A DNA stretch of 64,000 bases. Origin: Nocardia vaccinii NBRC 15922 (GTDB lineage Bacteria; Actinomycetota; Actinomycetes; Mycobacteriales; Mycobacteriaceae). The stretch is taken from the NCBI RefSeq assembly GCF_001613305.1, contig NZ_BDCC01000009.1:124001-188000 (forward strand). The letters are read 5' to 3'. Made by a program: the position numbers and the translations under genes. Every line of letters begins with the position of its first letter. The stretch's first letter is position 1. The notes under the pieces are model-generated. The model had not been told where the DNA came from, did not search any database, and was given only the letters and a program-made list of their open reading frames with translations. This document shows positions 1 to 8,700 of this stretch, in pieces.

Positions 1-1
1 G

Positions 2-229
2 GCGATCGAGACCTACAAGAACCCGATCGTCGCTCTGATGGAGATGGCCCTGGTCGTGTGCGTGCTGTTCCACGCACTCAACGGCATCCGGGTCATCCTG
101 GTCGACTTCTGGTCCAAGGGCCCGAAGTACCAGCGGCTGATGCTCTGGATCGTGCTCGCGATCTGGGTGATCGTCGCCGGTATGGGCGTGGGACGCCAGC
201 TGTTCTACATGATCACGACGGAGCTCTGA
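2..229 (+). CDS. sdhC: succinate dehydrogenase cytochrome b subunit, C-terminal part
   Basis: The reading frame is open at the window edge and ends in TGA at 227-229, so only about the last 75 residues are present. They contain two membrane segments (near LVVCVLFHALNGIRVIL and LWIVLAIWVIVAGMG). The His in the LFHALNGIR stretch is at the position of the haem b ligand in SdhC families. SdhC anchors the complex II catalytic subunits in the membrane and takes part in quinone reduction. Four bases separate it from sdhD, the first gene of a tight sdhCDAB operon. The assignment rests mostly on the operon and on this conserved C-terminal pattern. Confidence 0.9.
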   Translation, partial: AIETYKNPIVALMEMALVVCVLFHALNGIRVILVDFWSKGPKYQRLMLWIVLAIWVIVAGMGVGRQLFYMITTEL

Positions 230-233
230 GACA

Positions 234-665
234 ATGACCGCACCTGTCCTCGGCAAGTCCTACGACCGCCCCGCCAGCCTCGACGCGCCCCGCGCGCCGC
301 GTCGCGCCTCGGGTAACAACTTCGAGAAGTACGCGTGGCTGTTCATGCGCTTCTCCGGAATCCTGCTGATCGTGCTGGTCCTGGGCCACATGACGATCAT
401 GCTGATGCTCGACGGCGGCGTGAAGCGGCTCAACTTCGGCTTCGTGGCCGGGCGCTGGGCCAGCCCGTTCTGGCAGATCTGGGACCTGACCATGCTGTGG
501 CTGGCTCAGCTGCACGGCGGCAACGGTCTGCGCACCGTCATCGACGACTACTCCCGCAAGGATTCCACCCGGTTCTGGCTCAAGAGCCTGCTGGCCGTCG
601 CGATGATCCTGATCATGGGCGTGGGCACCTACGTCATCTTCACCTTCGACCCCAACATCAGTTAG
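234..665 (+). CDS. sdhD: succinate dehydrogenase hydrophobic membrane anchor subunit
   Basis: 143 residues, starting at the ATG four bases after sdhC. After a polar N-terminus of about 35 residues there are three hydrophobic stretches (FMRFSGILLIVLVLGHMTIM, the WDLTMLWLAQLHG region and the C-terminal SLLAVAMILIMGVGTYVIF). His residues in LGHM and QLHGGNGLR are candidates for haem and quinone sites. The protein forms the membrane anchor of complex II with SdhC. Size and position between sdhC and sdhA fit the family. The sdhA start lies 16 bases after the stop. Confidence 0.92.
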   Translation: MTAPVLGKSYDRPASLDAPRAPRRASGNNFEKYAWLFMRFSGILLIVLVLGHMTIMLMLDGGVKRLNFGFVAGRWASPFWQIWDLTMLWLAQLHGGNGLRTVIDDYSRKDSTRFWLKSLLAVAMILIMGVGTYVIFTFDPNIS

Positions 666-681
666 GAACAGGCCTCCAGCG

Positions 682-2463
682 ATGACTGAATCCCCGATTG
701 AGGAACACCGCTACGACGTCGTGATCGTCGGCGCCGGCGGCGCCGGCATGCGCGCGGCGATCGAGGCCGGTCCCCGGGTGCGCACCGCGGTCCTGACCAA
801 GCTCTACCCCACCCGCAGCCACACCGGCGCGGCCCAGGGCGGCATGTGCGCCGCACTGGCGAACGTGGAGGAAGACAACTGGGAATGGCACACCTTCGAC
901 ACCGTCAAGGGTGGTGACTACCTGGTCGACCAGGACGCCGCGGAGATCATGGCCAAGGAGGCCATCGACGCGGTGCTGGACCTGGAGAAGATGGGCCTGC
1001 CGTTCAACCGGACCCCCGAGGGCCGGATCGACCAGCGCCGCTTCGGCGGGCACACCCGCGACCACGGCAAGGCGCCGGTGCGGCGCGCGTGCTACGCCGC
1101 GGACCGCACCGGTCACATGATCCTGCAGACGCTGTACCAGAACTGCGTCAAGCACGACGTGGAGTTCTACAACGAGTTCTACGTACTGGACCTGCTGCTC
1201 ACCGACACCGACCGCGGCCCGGTCGCGACCGGGGTGGTCGCCTACGAGCTGGCCACCGGCAAACTGCACGTCTTCCACGCCAAGGCGATCATCTTCGCCA
1301 CGGGTGGTTCGGGCCGGATGTACAAGACCACCTCCAACGCGCACACGCTGACCGGCGACGGTATGGCGATCGTGTTCCGCAAGGGACTTCCCTTGGAGGA
1401 CATGGAATTCCACCAGTTTCATCCGACGGGCCTGGCCGGTCTCGGCATCCTCATCTCCGAGGCGGTCCGCGGCGAGGGCGGCATCCTGCGCAACGCCTCG
1501 GGCGAGCGGTTCATGGAGCGCTACGCGCCGACCATCAAGGACCTCGCCCCCCGCGACATCGTCGCCCGGTCGATGGTCCTGGAGGTGGCCGAGGGCCGCG
1601 GCGGCGGGCCGAACAAGGATTACGTCTTCATCGACGTGACCCACCTCGGTGAGGACGTGCTCGAGGAGAAGCTGCCCGACATCACCGAGTTCTCCCGCAC
1701 CTACCTGGGTGTGGACCCGGTCAAGGAGCCGGTGCCGGTCATGCCGACCTGCCACTACGTGATGGGTGGCATCCCCACCCGGATCCGCGGCGAGGTGCTG
1801 CGCAACAACACCGACGTGGTGCCGGGCCTGTACGCCGCCGGTGAGTGCGCCTGCGTCTCCGTGCACGGCTCGAACCGCCTGGGCACCAACTCGCTGCTGG
1901 ACATCAACGTGTTCGGCCGCCGTGCGGGCATCGCCGCCGCGGAGTACGCCCAGCGCCACGACTTCGTGGAGCTGCCGTCCGAACCCGCGACGATGGTGCA
2001 GAACTGGCTGGCCAACCTGCTGTCCGAGCACGGCGACGAGCGCGTCGCCGATATCCGCGGCGAGCTGCAGGCGACCATGGATGCCAATGCCGGTGTGTTC
2101 CGCACCGAGGACACGCTGAAGAAGGTGCTCACCGATATCCACGGATTCAAGGAGCGCTACGAGCGGATCACCGTGCAGGACAAGGGCAAGCGCTACAACA
2201 GCGACCTGCTCGAGGCCGTCGAACTGGGCTTCCTGCTGGAATTGGCAGAGGTGACCGTGGTGGGCGCGCTGAACCGCAAGGAGTCGCGCGGTGGCCACGC
2301 CCGCGAGGACTACCCGAACCGCGACGACACCAACTTCATGCGCCACACCATGGCGTACAAGCAGGTCGATCCCGGTGCGCCGGCGGAGTTGATCGCCGAC
2401 ATCCGGCTGGACTTCAAACCGGTCGTGCAGACCCGTTACGAGCCGATGGAGCGTAAGTACTGA
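682..2463 (+). CDS. sdhA: succinate dehydrogenase flavoprotein subunit
   Basis: 593 residues, the usual SdhA length. It oxidises succinate to fumarate and passes electrons to SdhB. The N-terminus holds the dinucleotide fold VIVGAGGAGMRAAIEA. RSHTGAAQGGM carries the His that binds FAD covalently in this family. EFHQFHPTG, HYVMGGIPT and GSNRLGTNSLLDINVFGRRAG are the substrate-site and C-terminal FAD-domain signatures. The stop TGA shares its last base with the sdhB ATG, so the two subunits are probably translationally coupled. Nothing looks disrupted. Confidence 0.97.
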   Translation: MTESPIEEHRYDVVIVGAGGAGMRAAIEAGPRVRTAVLTKLYPTRSHTGAAQGGMCAALANVEEDNWEWHTFDTVKGGDYLVDQDAAEIMAKEAIDAVLDLEKMGLPFNRTPEGRIDQRRFGGHTRDHGKAPVRRACYAADRTGHMILQTLYQNCVKHDVEFYNEFYVLDLLLTDTDRGPVATGVVAYELATGKLHVFHAKAIIFATGGSGRMYKTTSNAHTLTGDGMAIVFRKGLPLEDMEFHQFHPTGLAGLGILISEAVRGEGGILRNASGERFMERYAPTIKDLAPRDIVARSMVLEVAEGRGGGPNKDYVFIDVTHLGEDVLEEKLPDITEFSRTYLGVDPVKEPVPVMPTCHYVMGGIPTRIRGEVLRNNTDVVPGLYAAGECACVSVHGSNRLGTNSLLDINVFGRRAGIAAAEYAQRHDFVELPSEPATMVQNWLANLLSEHGDERVADIRGELQATMDANAGVFRTEDTLKKVLTDIHGFKERYERITVQDKGKRYNSDLLEAVELGFLLELAEVTVVGALNRKESRGGHAREDYPNRDDTNFMRHTMAYKQVDPGAPAELIADIRLDFKPVVQTRYEPMERKY

Positions 2464-3242
2464 TGACTGCTGTAATCGATAGCACTGCAGCGACTCCTCA
2501 GAAGGCGGCCCCCGTTCCGGACGGGTCGGTCATGGTCACCGTGAAGGTGGCCCGGTTCAACCCGGAGGACGACCGGGGCGCGCACTGGGATTCCTTCCAG
2601 GTTCCGGTGCTGCCCACGGACCGCTTCCTGAACGTGCTCATCTACATCAAGTCCTATCTGGACGGCACGCTGACCTTCCGCCGGTCCTGTGCACACGGTG
2701 TCTGCGGTTCGGACGCCATGCGCATCAACGGCGTGAACCGGCTGGCGTGCAAGGTGCTGATGCGCGACATGCTGCCCAAGAACGGCAAAACCCTCACCAT
2801 GACCGTCGAACCCATCCGCGGCCTGCCCGTGGAGAAGGACCTCGTGGTCAACATGGAGCCGTTCTTCGACGCCTTCCGCGCGGTCAAGCCGTACCTGATC
2901 ACCTCGGGTAACGAGCCCACCCGCGAGCGCATCCAGTCCCAGACCGACCGGCACCGGTTCGACGACACCACCAAGTGCATCCTGTGCGCCTGCTGCACCA
3001 CCTCGTGCCCGGTGTACTGGAACGACGGCAGCTACTTCGGCCCGGCCGCGATCGTGAACGCGCACCGCTTCATCTTCGACAGCCGTGACGAGGGCGCCCG
3101 CGAGCGCCTGGACATCCTCAACGACGTCGAAGGCGTATGGCGCTGCCGCACCACCTTCAACTGCACCGATGCCTGCCCCCGCGGCATCGAGGTGACCAAG
3201 GCGATCCAGGAGGTCAAGCGCGCACTGCTGTTCGCGCGGTAA
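2463..3242 (+). CDS. sdhB: succinate dehydrogenase iron-sulfur subunit
   Basis: 259 residues. All three cluster-binding regions are visible: the [2Fe-2S] ferredoxin domain (CAHGVCGSDAM with a later Cys), then CILCACCTTSCPV and CRTTFNCTDACPRGI for the [4Fe-4S] and [3Fe-4S] clusters. It carries electrons from the SdhA flavin to the quinone site. The ATG overlaps the sdhA stop by one base. It is the last gene of the operon and is followed after about 40 bases by a strong hairpin. Confidence 0.97.
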   Translation: MTAVIDSTAATPQKAAPVPDGSVMVTVKVARFNPEDDRGAHWDSFQVPVLPTDRFLNVLIYIKSYLDGTLTFRRSCAHGVCGSDAMRINGVNRLACKVLMRDMLPKNGKTLTMTVEPIRGLPVEKDLVVNMEPFFDAFRAVKPYLITSGNEPTRERIQSQTDRHRFDDTTKCILCACCTTSCPVYWNDGSYFGPAAIVNAHRFIFDSRDEGARERLDILNDVEGVWRCRTTFNCTDACPRGIEVTKAIQEVKRALLFAR

Positions 3243-3280
3243 CGACTCCGCTCCGGACTCGCCCGGAAAGGTAAACGCCC

Positions 3281-3318
3281 CGAAGGCCGCTCACATCATC
3301 GGATGTGAGCGGCCTTCG
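3281..3318 (+). terminator. intrinsic-type hairpin after sdhB
   Basis: A 17-bp perfect inverted repeat (3281-3297 with 3302-3318, arm CGAAGGCCGCTCACATC) with a four-base loop lies 38 bases after the sdhB stop. No U-tract follows, as is common for actinobacterial terminators. It probably ends the sdhCDAB transcript. Confidence 0.8.
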
Positions 3319-3555
3319 TCCATGCCACGATGCGGACCGCGACGGTGTCGGAACGCTCATATTAAATGGGTACCAGCGGATTCCGGCTGCGATGGCGGCC
3401 TGCCCTGTGCCACGCACGCGATGACGGTGGTCACACAGCCCATCGGCGGTGGCGTGGGCGGGAACTCCGCGGCCGGCACCCGGCGTTGGCAGTGCAGATC
3501 TATTCGACGCTCGATTCCGTACGGGGACGGGCGTATTCATAGTGAGGACAGTGCC

Positions 3556-3990
3556 GTGATCTGCTTCTTCGATTCCGCCCACGGCCAGGCGACCACGCAA
3601 GCGATGTGGCAACCGCAGTGGGGCGTGCCGCGGCCCGTCGAGGTCTGCCAGATGTGTGCGCAACGCATTCAGACCACGCAGCCGCCCTACTATCAGCCCG
3701 TACAGCAGGGGTATCCCCAGCCTGGTTACCCCCAGCCTGGTTACCCGCAGCCCGGCTATCCCCAGCAGGGTTATCCGCAGCAGGGCTATCCGGCCCAGCC
3801 CGGTTATCCGGCCCAGCGTCAGGGACACAGCACCGCCGCCGTGGTCGGCGCGGGTGCGGCGGGCGTGGTCGGTGGCATGCTGCTCGGCGAGATGCTCTTC
3901 GACGACGACCAGGATTCCGAACGCGCCTACGAACGCGGTTTCGAGGACGGCGAATACGCCGACGAACGCCGGGACGACGGCTTCTTCTGA
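3556..3990 (+). CDS. small protein with PGYPQ repeats and a glycine-rich hydrophobic segment
   Basis: 144 residues from the GTG at 3556, chosen because AGGA (3545-3548) sits seven bases upstream and the earlier frame has no RBS or protein-like composition. Order: a short N-terminus with a CxxC pair (VEVCQMCAQ), about ten imperfect repeats of PGYPQ/QGYPQ (roughly residues 48-95), a Gly/Ala-rich hydrophobic stretch (AAVVGAGAAGVVGGMLLGEML), and an acidic tail rich in Asp, Glu and Arg. The tail resembles the C-terminal part of the product at 48897-49862. Function is unknown. A membrane or surface-associated role is only an inference from composition. Confidence 0.6.
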   Translation: MICFFDSAHGQATTQAMWQPQWGVPRPVEVCQMCAQRIQTTQPPYYQPVQQGYPQPGYPQPGYPQPGYPQQGYPQQGYPAQPGYPAQRQGHSTAAVVGAGAAGVVGGMLLGEMLFDDDQDSERAYERGFEDGEYADERRDDGFF

Positions 3991-4030
3991 TGGCCCCGAA
4001 CGTCGGCGGGCAACGGGTCATCTAGTCAAT

Positions 4031-4057
4031 TTGACAAGGTAATCGACCTTTTATTGT
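4031..4057 (+). promoter_or_regulatory. possible promoter of the aromatic hydroxylase gene
   Basis: TTGACA at 4031-4036 is followed after 15 bases by TATTGT (4052-4057), about 30 bases before the ATG at 4089. The spacing is short and the -10 element imperfect, so this is only a candidate. Confidence 0.35.
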
Positions 4058-4088
4058 CGGCTGAGCTCAGCAGTGATTGCATCTAGAT

Positions 4089-5003
4089 ATGTTCACCGAA
4101 GCTCAGCTGTACTCGCCGGTCACCAGGGGCGCCGACGGCGATGTGACCGTGCACCTGAGCGACGAGCATCCCGGCGTGCACGATCCCGCCTACCGGGCTC
4201 GTCGCAACGCGATCGCGGCACGGGCGCTGGCCCACCGGCGAGGCGAGCCGACGCCCCGGATCGATTACACCGAGGACGAACAACGGGTGTGGCGGATCGC
4301 CTCGGCCGAGCTGTCCCGCAAACACCAGGCGTACGCGTCCGCGGAGGTGCTCGCGGGCGCACAGCGGCTCGGCCTGCCGCACGATCACATACCGCAACTC
4401 GACGAGGTGTCCGCACAACTGGTGCCGCTCAGCGGTTTTCGCTACCTGCCCGCGGCGGGGCTGGTCCCGCTGCGGGAATTCTTCGGCTCCTTCGCCGACC
4501 GCGTCTTCCATTCCACCCAGTACATCCGGCATCATTCGGCTCCGCTCTACACGCCCGAACCCGATGCGATCCACGAAATCATCGGCCATGCCAATCAATT
4601 GGCGAGCCCCCGGTTCGCCGCGATCTACGCCGAGGTCGGCGCGGCGGTGGCTCGGCTGGAAACCGATGCGGCATTGAAGTTCCTGGCCGACGTGTTCTGG
4701 TTCTCGATGGAATTCGGCGTGGTCCGCGAACATGGCGAGATCCGCTGCTACGGCGCGGGTCTGCTGTCCTCGTACGGTGAGATCGAGGAGTTCCGCACCG
4801 CCGAACTGCGACCGCTGAACGTGCGCGAGATGGGCACCGCGGCCTACGACATAACTCGCTATCAGCCCGTGTTGTATTGTGCGGCTTCGATTTCCGAGAT
4901 CGAGGATGTGGTCGGCGGATTCTTCGCCACGGTGACCGACGATATCGTCGCGCAGCGGACTACAGTCGCATACCGGACTCGAGGAAGTCGGCGACCTGCT
5001 TGA
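4089..5003 (+). CDS. phhA: phenylalanine-4-hydroxylase (pterin-dependent aromatic amino acid hydroxylase)
   Basis: 304 residues from the ATG at 4089; an in-frame TTG at 4077 is an alternative start. The central EPDAIHEIIGH matches the PDxxHExxGH motif whose two His residues, with a later Glu, hold the catalytic iron in biopterin-dependent hydroxylases. FWFSMEFGVV and the GLLSSYGEIE stretch are also typical. It would convert phenylalanine to tyrosine with a tetrahydropterin cofactor. It lacks the long regulatory ACT domain of animal enzymes. Its last 44 bases overlap the convergent tetR gene, so the two transcripts are antisense to each other at their 3' ends. Confidence 0.9.
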   Translation: MFTEAQLYSPVTRGADGDVTVHLSDEHPGVHDPAYRARRNAIAARALAHRRGEPTPRIDYTEDEQRVWRIASAELSRKHQAYASAEVLAGAQRLGLPHDHIPQLDEVSAQLVPLSGFRYLPAAGLVPLREFFGSFADRVFHSTQYIRHHSAPLYTPEPDAIHEIIGHANQLASPRFAAIYAEVGAAVARLETDAALKFLADVFWFSMEFGVVREHGEIRCYGAGLLSSYGEIEEFRTAELRPLNVREMGTAAYDITRYQPVLYCAASISEIEDVVGGFFATVTDDIVAQRTTVAYRTRGSRRPA

Positions 5004-5589
5004 TCTTCGCCATGTCCAGTCCCAGCCCGGTGGTGGCGTCGAACGTGGTGCTCATCGCGCCGATCATCGCGCCCGCGAACGCGCGGACCTCCAATTCGTC
5101 GGCGGAACGTCCGGTCCGGTCCGCGACCAACCGAGCGACCAGACGCACATTGCGCTCGGTCTCGCGCGCGATGACGCTGGCCAGCTCCGGCACCGTGTAG
5201 ATCAGCGTCATCCGTTGGTATTCGAATTCCAGGTCATCCGGCTCGAGCGATTCGAAGACCTCGATGGTGGCGCGAACGAACGCGCGCAGCGGAGACAGAT
5301 CCGCGGGTTGCGCCTCGACCGCCCGGATCATCAGCGGGTCCAGATCGTCGGCGATGGCTACCTGCTCCTTGGACGGGAAGTAGCGGAAGAACGTACTCGG
5401 CGAGATGTCCGCGGCCTCCGCGATCTGTTCGACCGTCGTCTCGGCGTACCCCTGCTCCCGGAACAGCCGCATGGCCTCGGTCCGGATCGTGCGGCGGGTG
5501 CGTTCCTTCTTGCGCTCGCGCAGGCCTGTCCGGGGCGAACTCGTCCCGGCACGGGCCTGCGCCGGCGGTGCCTTCGACTCAGCCGACAT
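4960..5589 (-). CDS. TetR-family regulator, downstream of the MFS pump
   Basis: 209 residues from the ATG at 5589, which has GGGAGA eight bases upstream. An N-terminal TetR HTH (residues about 28-70, motif TTVEQIAEAADISPSTFFRYF) is followed by a helical ligand-binding domain. The start overlaps the last 11 bases of the MFS gene (5579-7150), so pump and regulator share one minus-strand transcript. That arrangement suggests it represses its own operon, with the pump substrate or a related compound as inducer. The ligand cannot be read from the sequence. Confidence 0.85.
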   Translation of the reverse strand: MSAESKAPPAQARAGTSSPRTGLRERKKERTRRTIRTEAMRLFREQGYAETTVEQIAEAADISPSTFFRYFPSKEQVAIADDLDPLMIRAVEAQPADLSPLRAFVRATIEVFESLEPDDLEFEYQRMTLIYTVPELASVIARETERNVRLVARLVADRTGRSADELEVRAFAGAMIGAMSTTFDATTGLGLDMAKIKQVADFLESGMRL

Positions 5590-7150
5590 GTAGCGATTCT
5601 CCCGCATGGTCCGCGGTCCGCGCGGACGACGCCCCACCGCGGGTACTGATCGCGGCGACGACGGCCGCGATCAGGCAGATTCCCGCGCACACCCACAGCA
5701 TCGCACCCATACCGCCGACAAAGGCCGATTGCACTTTGCCGAGCATCACACCGTCTCCGAGTTTGTGTGCGACCGCCACACCCCCGCTGACGCCGTCCGA
5801 GATCGGCGAATGGTCGTAGCCGCCCAGTTGGGCGCGGTACCGCGTGGCCAGCACGGTCCCCAGGACCGCGACGCCGATCGTCCCACCGGCCTGTCGCAGC
5901 GCCTGGATCAGCGCGGAGCCCGAACCGGATCGCTCGGCGTCCAGTTCACCCATCGCCATCCCCATCGCGGCGGGCATCACGAATCCCATCCCGGCCCCGA
6001 GCAGCGTGATCCACAACGCGGTATATCCGTAGCCGCTGCTCACCGTGGTCAGCGCGCCGACCACCAGACCGCCCGCCAGCAGCAGGAATCCGGCGACCAG
6101 TACGACGCGAAGCCCGGCCCTCGGCAGCAGCTTGTCCACCAGCCGGGTGCCGACCAGCAGCCCGCCGATCAACGGCAGCAGCCGCAACCCGCTGCCGAGC
6201 GAATCCACCCCCAGCACCGCCTGGAAGTACTGCGGCACGGTGAAGAACATTCCGAACATCGCGAAGTTGATCACAATGGAATACATTGTCCCCCAGCGGA
6301 ATCCGTTCACCCCGAACAGACCGAGATCGACCAGGGGATGATCGGTGCGGCGCTGCCACCCGGTGAAGAGCCCCAGCACCACCGCGCCCGCCGCGACCGC
6401 ACTCCAGCCCAGCGCATCGCCCCAGCCCTGTCCGCCCAGGCGGATGAAACCGTAGGTGAGCCCGAGCATTCCGGCCGCGGACAGCGCGACGCCGAGCAGA
6501 TCGATCCGGAAGACCTTCTCGCTGCGCGATTCCGGAACCAGCAGGGCCACCGCGATCAGCCCGATCAGGATCATCGGGACGTTGATCAGGAAGACCGAGC
6601 CCCACCAGAAGTTCCGCAGCAGCCAGCCGCCGACGATCGGCCCCAGCGGCATGCCGATCGCGCTCGACGTGACCCAAACCGTCAGCGCCCGTTGCAGATC
6701 GGCCTTCTCGGGGAACAGCGCCGGGAGCACCGACATCGACAGCGGCATCATCGCGGCGGCGGCCAGGCCCAGCGTCGCTCGCGCGGCGATCAGCTCACCG
6801 GACGAGGTCGCCAGCGCGCACCACAGCGAGGCCCCGCCGAACACGACCAGCGCGGCGAGCAGAAAACGCTTGCGGCCGTATCGATCTCCGAGCGCACCAG
6901 CGGGCAGCATGAGTGCGGCCAGGACCAGCGTGTACGCCGTGGTGAACCACTGCAGGGCCGAGGTGCCGGCATGCAACTCGACCGAGATGGTGGGCAGGGC
7001 CACCACCAGCACAGTCGTATCCAGACCGATCGCTAGCAGGGCTGTCGCGAGCGCTCCCAGCGCGAGCCAGCGCGCCCGGCCGGACGACTGTGCCGCCACC
7101 CCTGACGCCCCGGCGAGGGGGCCGCTGTCGTGCGCGTCCATTGCCTTCAT
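5579..7150 (-). CDS. MFS drug-efflux transporter, DHA2 (14-TM) type
   Basis: 523 residues with about 14 hydrophobic segments. The N-terminal LDTTVLVVALPTI is the DHA2 motif D1 (LDxTVxNVALP type), and GDRYGRKR in the first cytoplasmic loop is the MFS motif A. It probably exports a hydrophobic compound by proton antiport (EmrB/QacA group). It is co-transcribed with the tetR gene, which begins inside its 3' end. A TTGACA-containing promoter lies just upstream on the minus strand. Confidence 0.9.
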   Translation of the reverse strand: MKAMDAHDSGPLAGASGVAAQSSGRARWLALGALATALLAIGLDTTVLVVALPTISVELHAGTSALQWFTTAYTLVLAALMLPAGALGDRYGRKRFLLAALVVFGGASLWCALATSSGELIAARATLGLAAAAMMPLSMSVLPALFPEKADLQRALTVWVTSSAIGMPLGPIVGGWLLRNFWWGSVFLINVPMILIGLIAVALLVPESRSEKVFRIDLLGVALSAAGMLGLTYGFIRLGGQGWGDALGWSAVAAGAVVLGLFTGWQRRTDHPLVDLGLFGVNGFRWGTMYSIVINFAMFGMFFTVPQYFQAVLGVDSLGSGLRLLPLIGGLLVGTRLVDKLLPRAGLRVVLVAGFLLLAGGLVVGALTTVSSGYGYTALWITLLGAGMGFVMPAAMGMAMGELDAERSGSGSALIQALRQAGGTIGVAVLGTVLATRYRAQLGGYDHSPISDGVSGGVAVAHKLGDGVMLGKVQSAFVGGMGAMLWVCAGICLIAAVVAAISTRGGASSARTADHAGESLHVG

Positions 7151-7185
7151 GACAGTTCCAATCGTTTGGATGTTTCATTATTTTG

Positions 7186-7216
7186 ATAGTAGCTCTCATT
7201 TTGTAGAAGATGTCAA
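7186..7216 (-). promoter_or_regulatory. probable promoter of the MFS-tetR operon
   Basis: On the minus strand TTGACA (7211-7216) is followed after 19 bases by TACTAT (7186-7191), 36 bases before the MFS start. The region is AT-rich against a GC-rich background. An imperfect 12-bp palindrome CCAATCGTTTGG lies downstream at 7158-7169 and could be an operator, but it matches at only 10 of 12 positions. Confidence 0.5.
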
Positions 7217-7319
7217 TACTCGACTGGAACGGGGATGTCCCGAGCACGCCATCGCCGGAACCCGATACTCGGCCAGCTCACAGCCACGCCGGGATCGGTT
7301 CCGCATAAGCTCGACGGCG

Positions 7320-8660
7320 ATGCGCACTCGAACACCTCGGCCCGACAGCCGCACCAGCACTTCGCGCGCGAGCCGACGCCCGCGCGCCTGCCTCGCCGTC
7401 GCTCTGGCCGCCGGACTCGTGGCCGCCACCGCTGCGACCGGCGTCGCGGTCTCCGGCACGGCGGCCGCGCAGCCGACCGGAACCTCGGTTCCCTTCGTCA
7501 CCCCGAACACCGATTCCTGCCCGGATCGAATCGCCCCGCCGCCGCCGATCGACGAATCCGAGGTCCCGGAACCGGGCCAGACCGTGCCCAAGCCGCTGCC
7601 CGTACCCGCGACCCCGGTCGGCGGCGGCAAACTCGGTGGCTGCGGCGTACTGCTGCCCGGCGGCGCGCCACCGGCGCCGAAGGAGATCTCCGCGACGGCC
7701 TGGGTGATCGCCGATCTGGACACCGGCAAGGTGCTGGCCGCGAAGGATCCGCACGGCCGCTACCGCCCCGCCTCGACGATGAAGACGCTGCTGGCCGCGG
7801 TCGCGCTACCGCAACTCGAGCTGAACAAGGTCGTGATCGGCACCCAGGACGACGCGAACGCCGACGGCACCCGAGTGGGTATCGGCGCCGGCGGCCGCTA
7901 TACCAACGACCAGCTCCTGCACGCCCTGCTGATGTGCTCGGGCAACGACGCGGCGCACGCCATCGCCATGGAATTGGGCGGTGTGGACGCGACTCTGCGG
8001 CAGATGGACGCGAAGGCCGCGGAACTGCACGCCCTGGACACCCGGGCGGCGACCCCGTCCGGCCTGGACGGGCCGGGGATGAGTATTTCGGCCTACGACC
8101 TGGCCACCATATTCCGCCACGATATGACGATCCCTGCTTTCGCCGACATCGTGCACACCGAGCAGTACAACTTCCCCGGCTTCCCGGCCGATCCGAAGAT
8201 TCCCGGCGACAAAGACCACCCCGGCTTCCCCATCGCCAACGACAACCGGCTGCTCTACGACTACGACGGCGACCTCGGCGGTAAGACCGGCTACACCGAC
8301 GACGCCCGGCAGACCTTCGTCACGGCGGCGCAGCGGGGCGGCCACCGCCTGGTCGTCACCATGCTGAAGGCCGACGTCCTGCCGATCCGCCCACCCGAAC
8401 AGGCCGCCCGCCTGCTCGACTACGGCTTCTCGCTCCCGGCGGGCGCGAATATCGGTTCCCTTCCGGGCTCCGACACCGACCAGTCCCCCACTCCCACCGC
8501 GGCCCTGGCCACCCCGCCGGCGCGCGGCGTCGGCGCATCGGCGCCGGCTGCGAACCACAGCCACGAAAGCCTGCGGACGACCCTGATCGTGGTCGGCCTG
8601 GCCGTTGTGCTGATCCTGGTCGTTCTGGCCTGGCGGATCAGCGGCCGCGCCCGGCGTTGA
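7320..8660 (+). CDS. dacB1: D-alanyl-D-alanine carboxypeptidase (S11/PBP5-type), membrane anchored
   Basis: 446 residues from the ATG at 7320; the frame upstream of it is not protein-like. Order: Arg-rich N-terminus, hydrophobic signal segment (about 24-50, ending near TAAAQP), a Pro-rich linker, a peptidase S11 domain, and a C-terminal membrane helix followed by RISGRARR. The three active-site motifs are present: STMK at residues 152-155 (nucleophile Ser and Lys), SGN in MCSGNDAAH, and KTG in GGKTGYT. It would trim the terminal D-Ala from peptidoglycan stem peptides outside the membrane. The name is given because the gene order matches the M. tuberculosis dacB1 neighbourhood. Confidence 0.88.
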   Translation: MRTRTPRPDSRTSTSRASRRPRACLAVALAAGLVAATAATGVAVSGTAAAQPTGTSVPFVTPNTDSCPDRIAPPPPIDESEVPEPGQTVPKPLPVPATPVGGGKLGGCGVLLPGGAPPAPKEISATAWVIADLDTGKVLAAKDPHGRYRPASTMKTLLAAVALPQLELNKVVIGTQDDANADGTRVGIGAGGRYTNDQLLHALLMCSGNDAAHAIAMELGGVDATLRQMDAKAAELHALDTRAATPSGLDGPGMSISAYDLATIFRHDMTIPAFADIVHTEQYNFPGFPADPKIPGDKDHPGFPIANDNRLLYDYDGDLGGKTGYTDDARQTFVTAAQRGGHRLVVTMLKADVLPIRPPEQAARLLDYGFSLPAGANIGSLPGSDTDQSPTPTAALATPPARGVGASAPAANHSHESLRTTLIVVGLAVVLILVVLAWRISGRARR

Positions 8661-8700
8661 CTCGGTCGGCGCCATCCGGATAACCGAAACGCGCCGGGAA

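Noticed and set aside
658..2346. 562-codon open frame antisense to sdhA
   Set aside because: It mirrors a highly conserved gene on the other strand and is His/Val/Ala-rich with no domain; a GC-bias shadow.
3715..3820. Short tandem repeats after sdhB as possible non-coding iterons
   Set aside because: They encode PGYPQ repeats in a frame with a good start and RBS.
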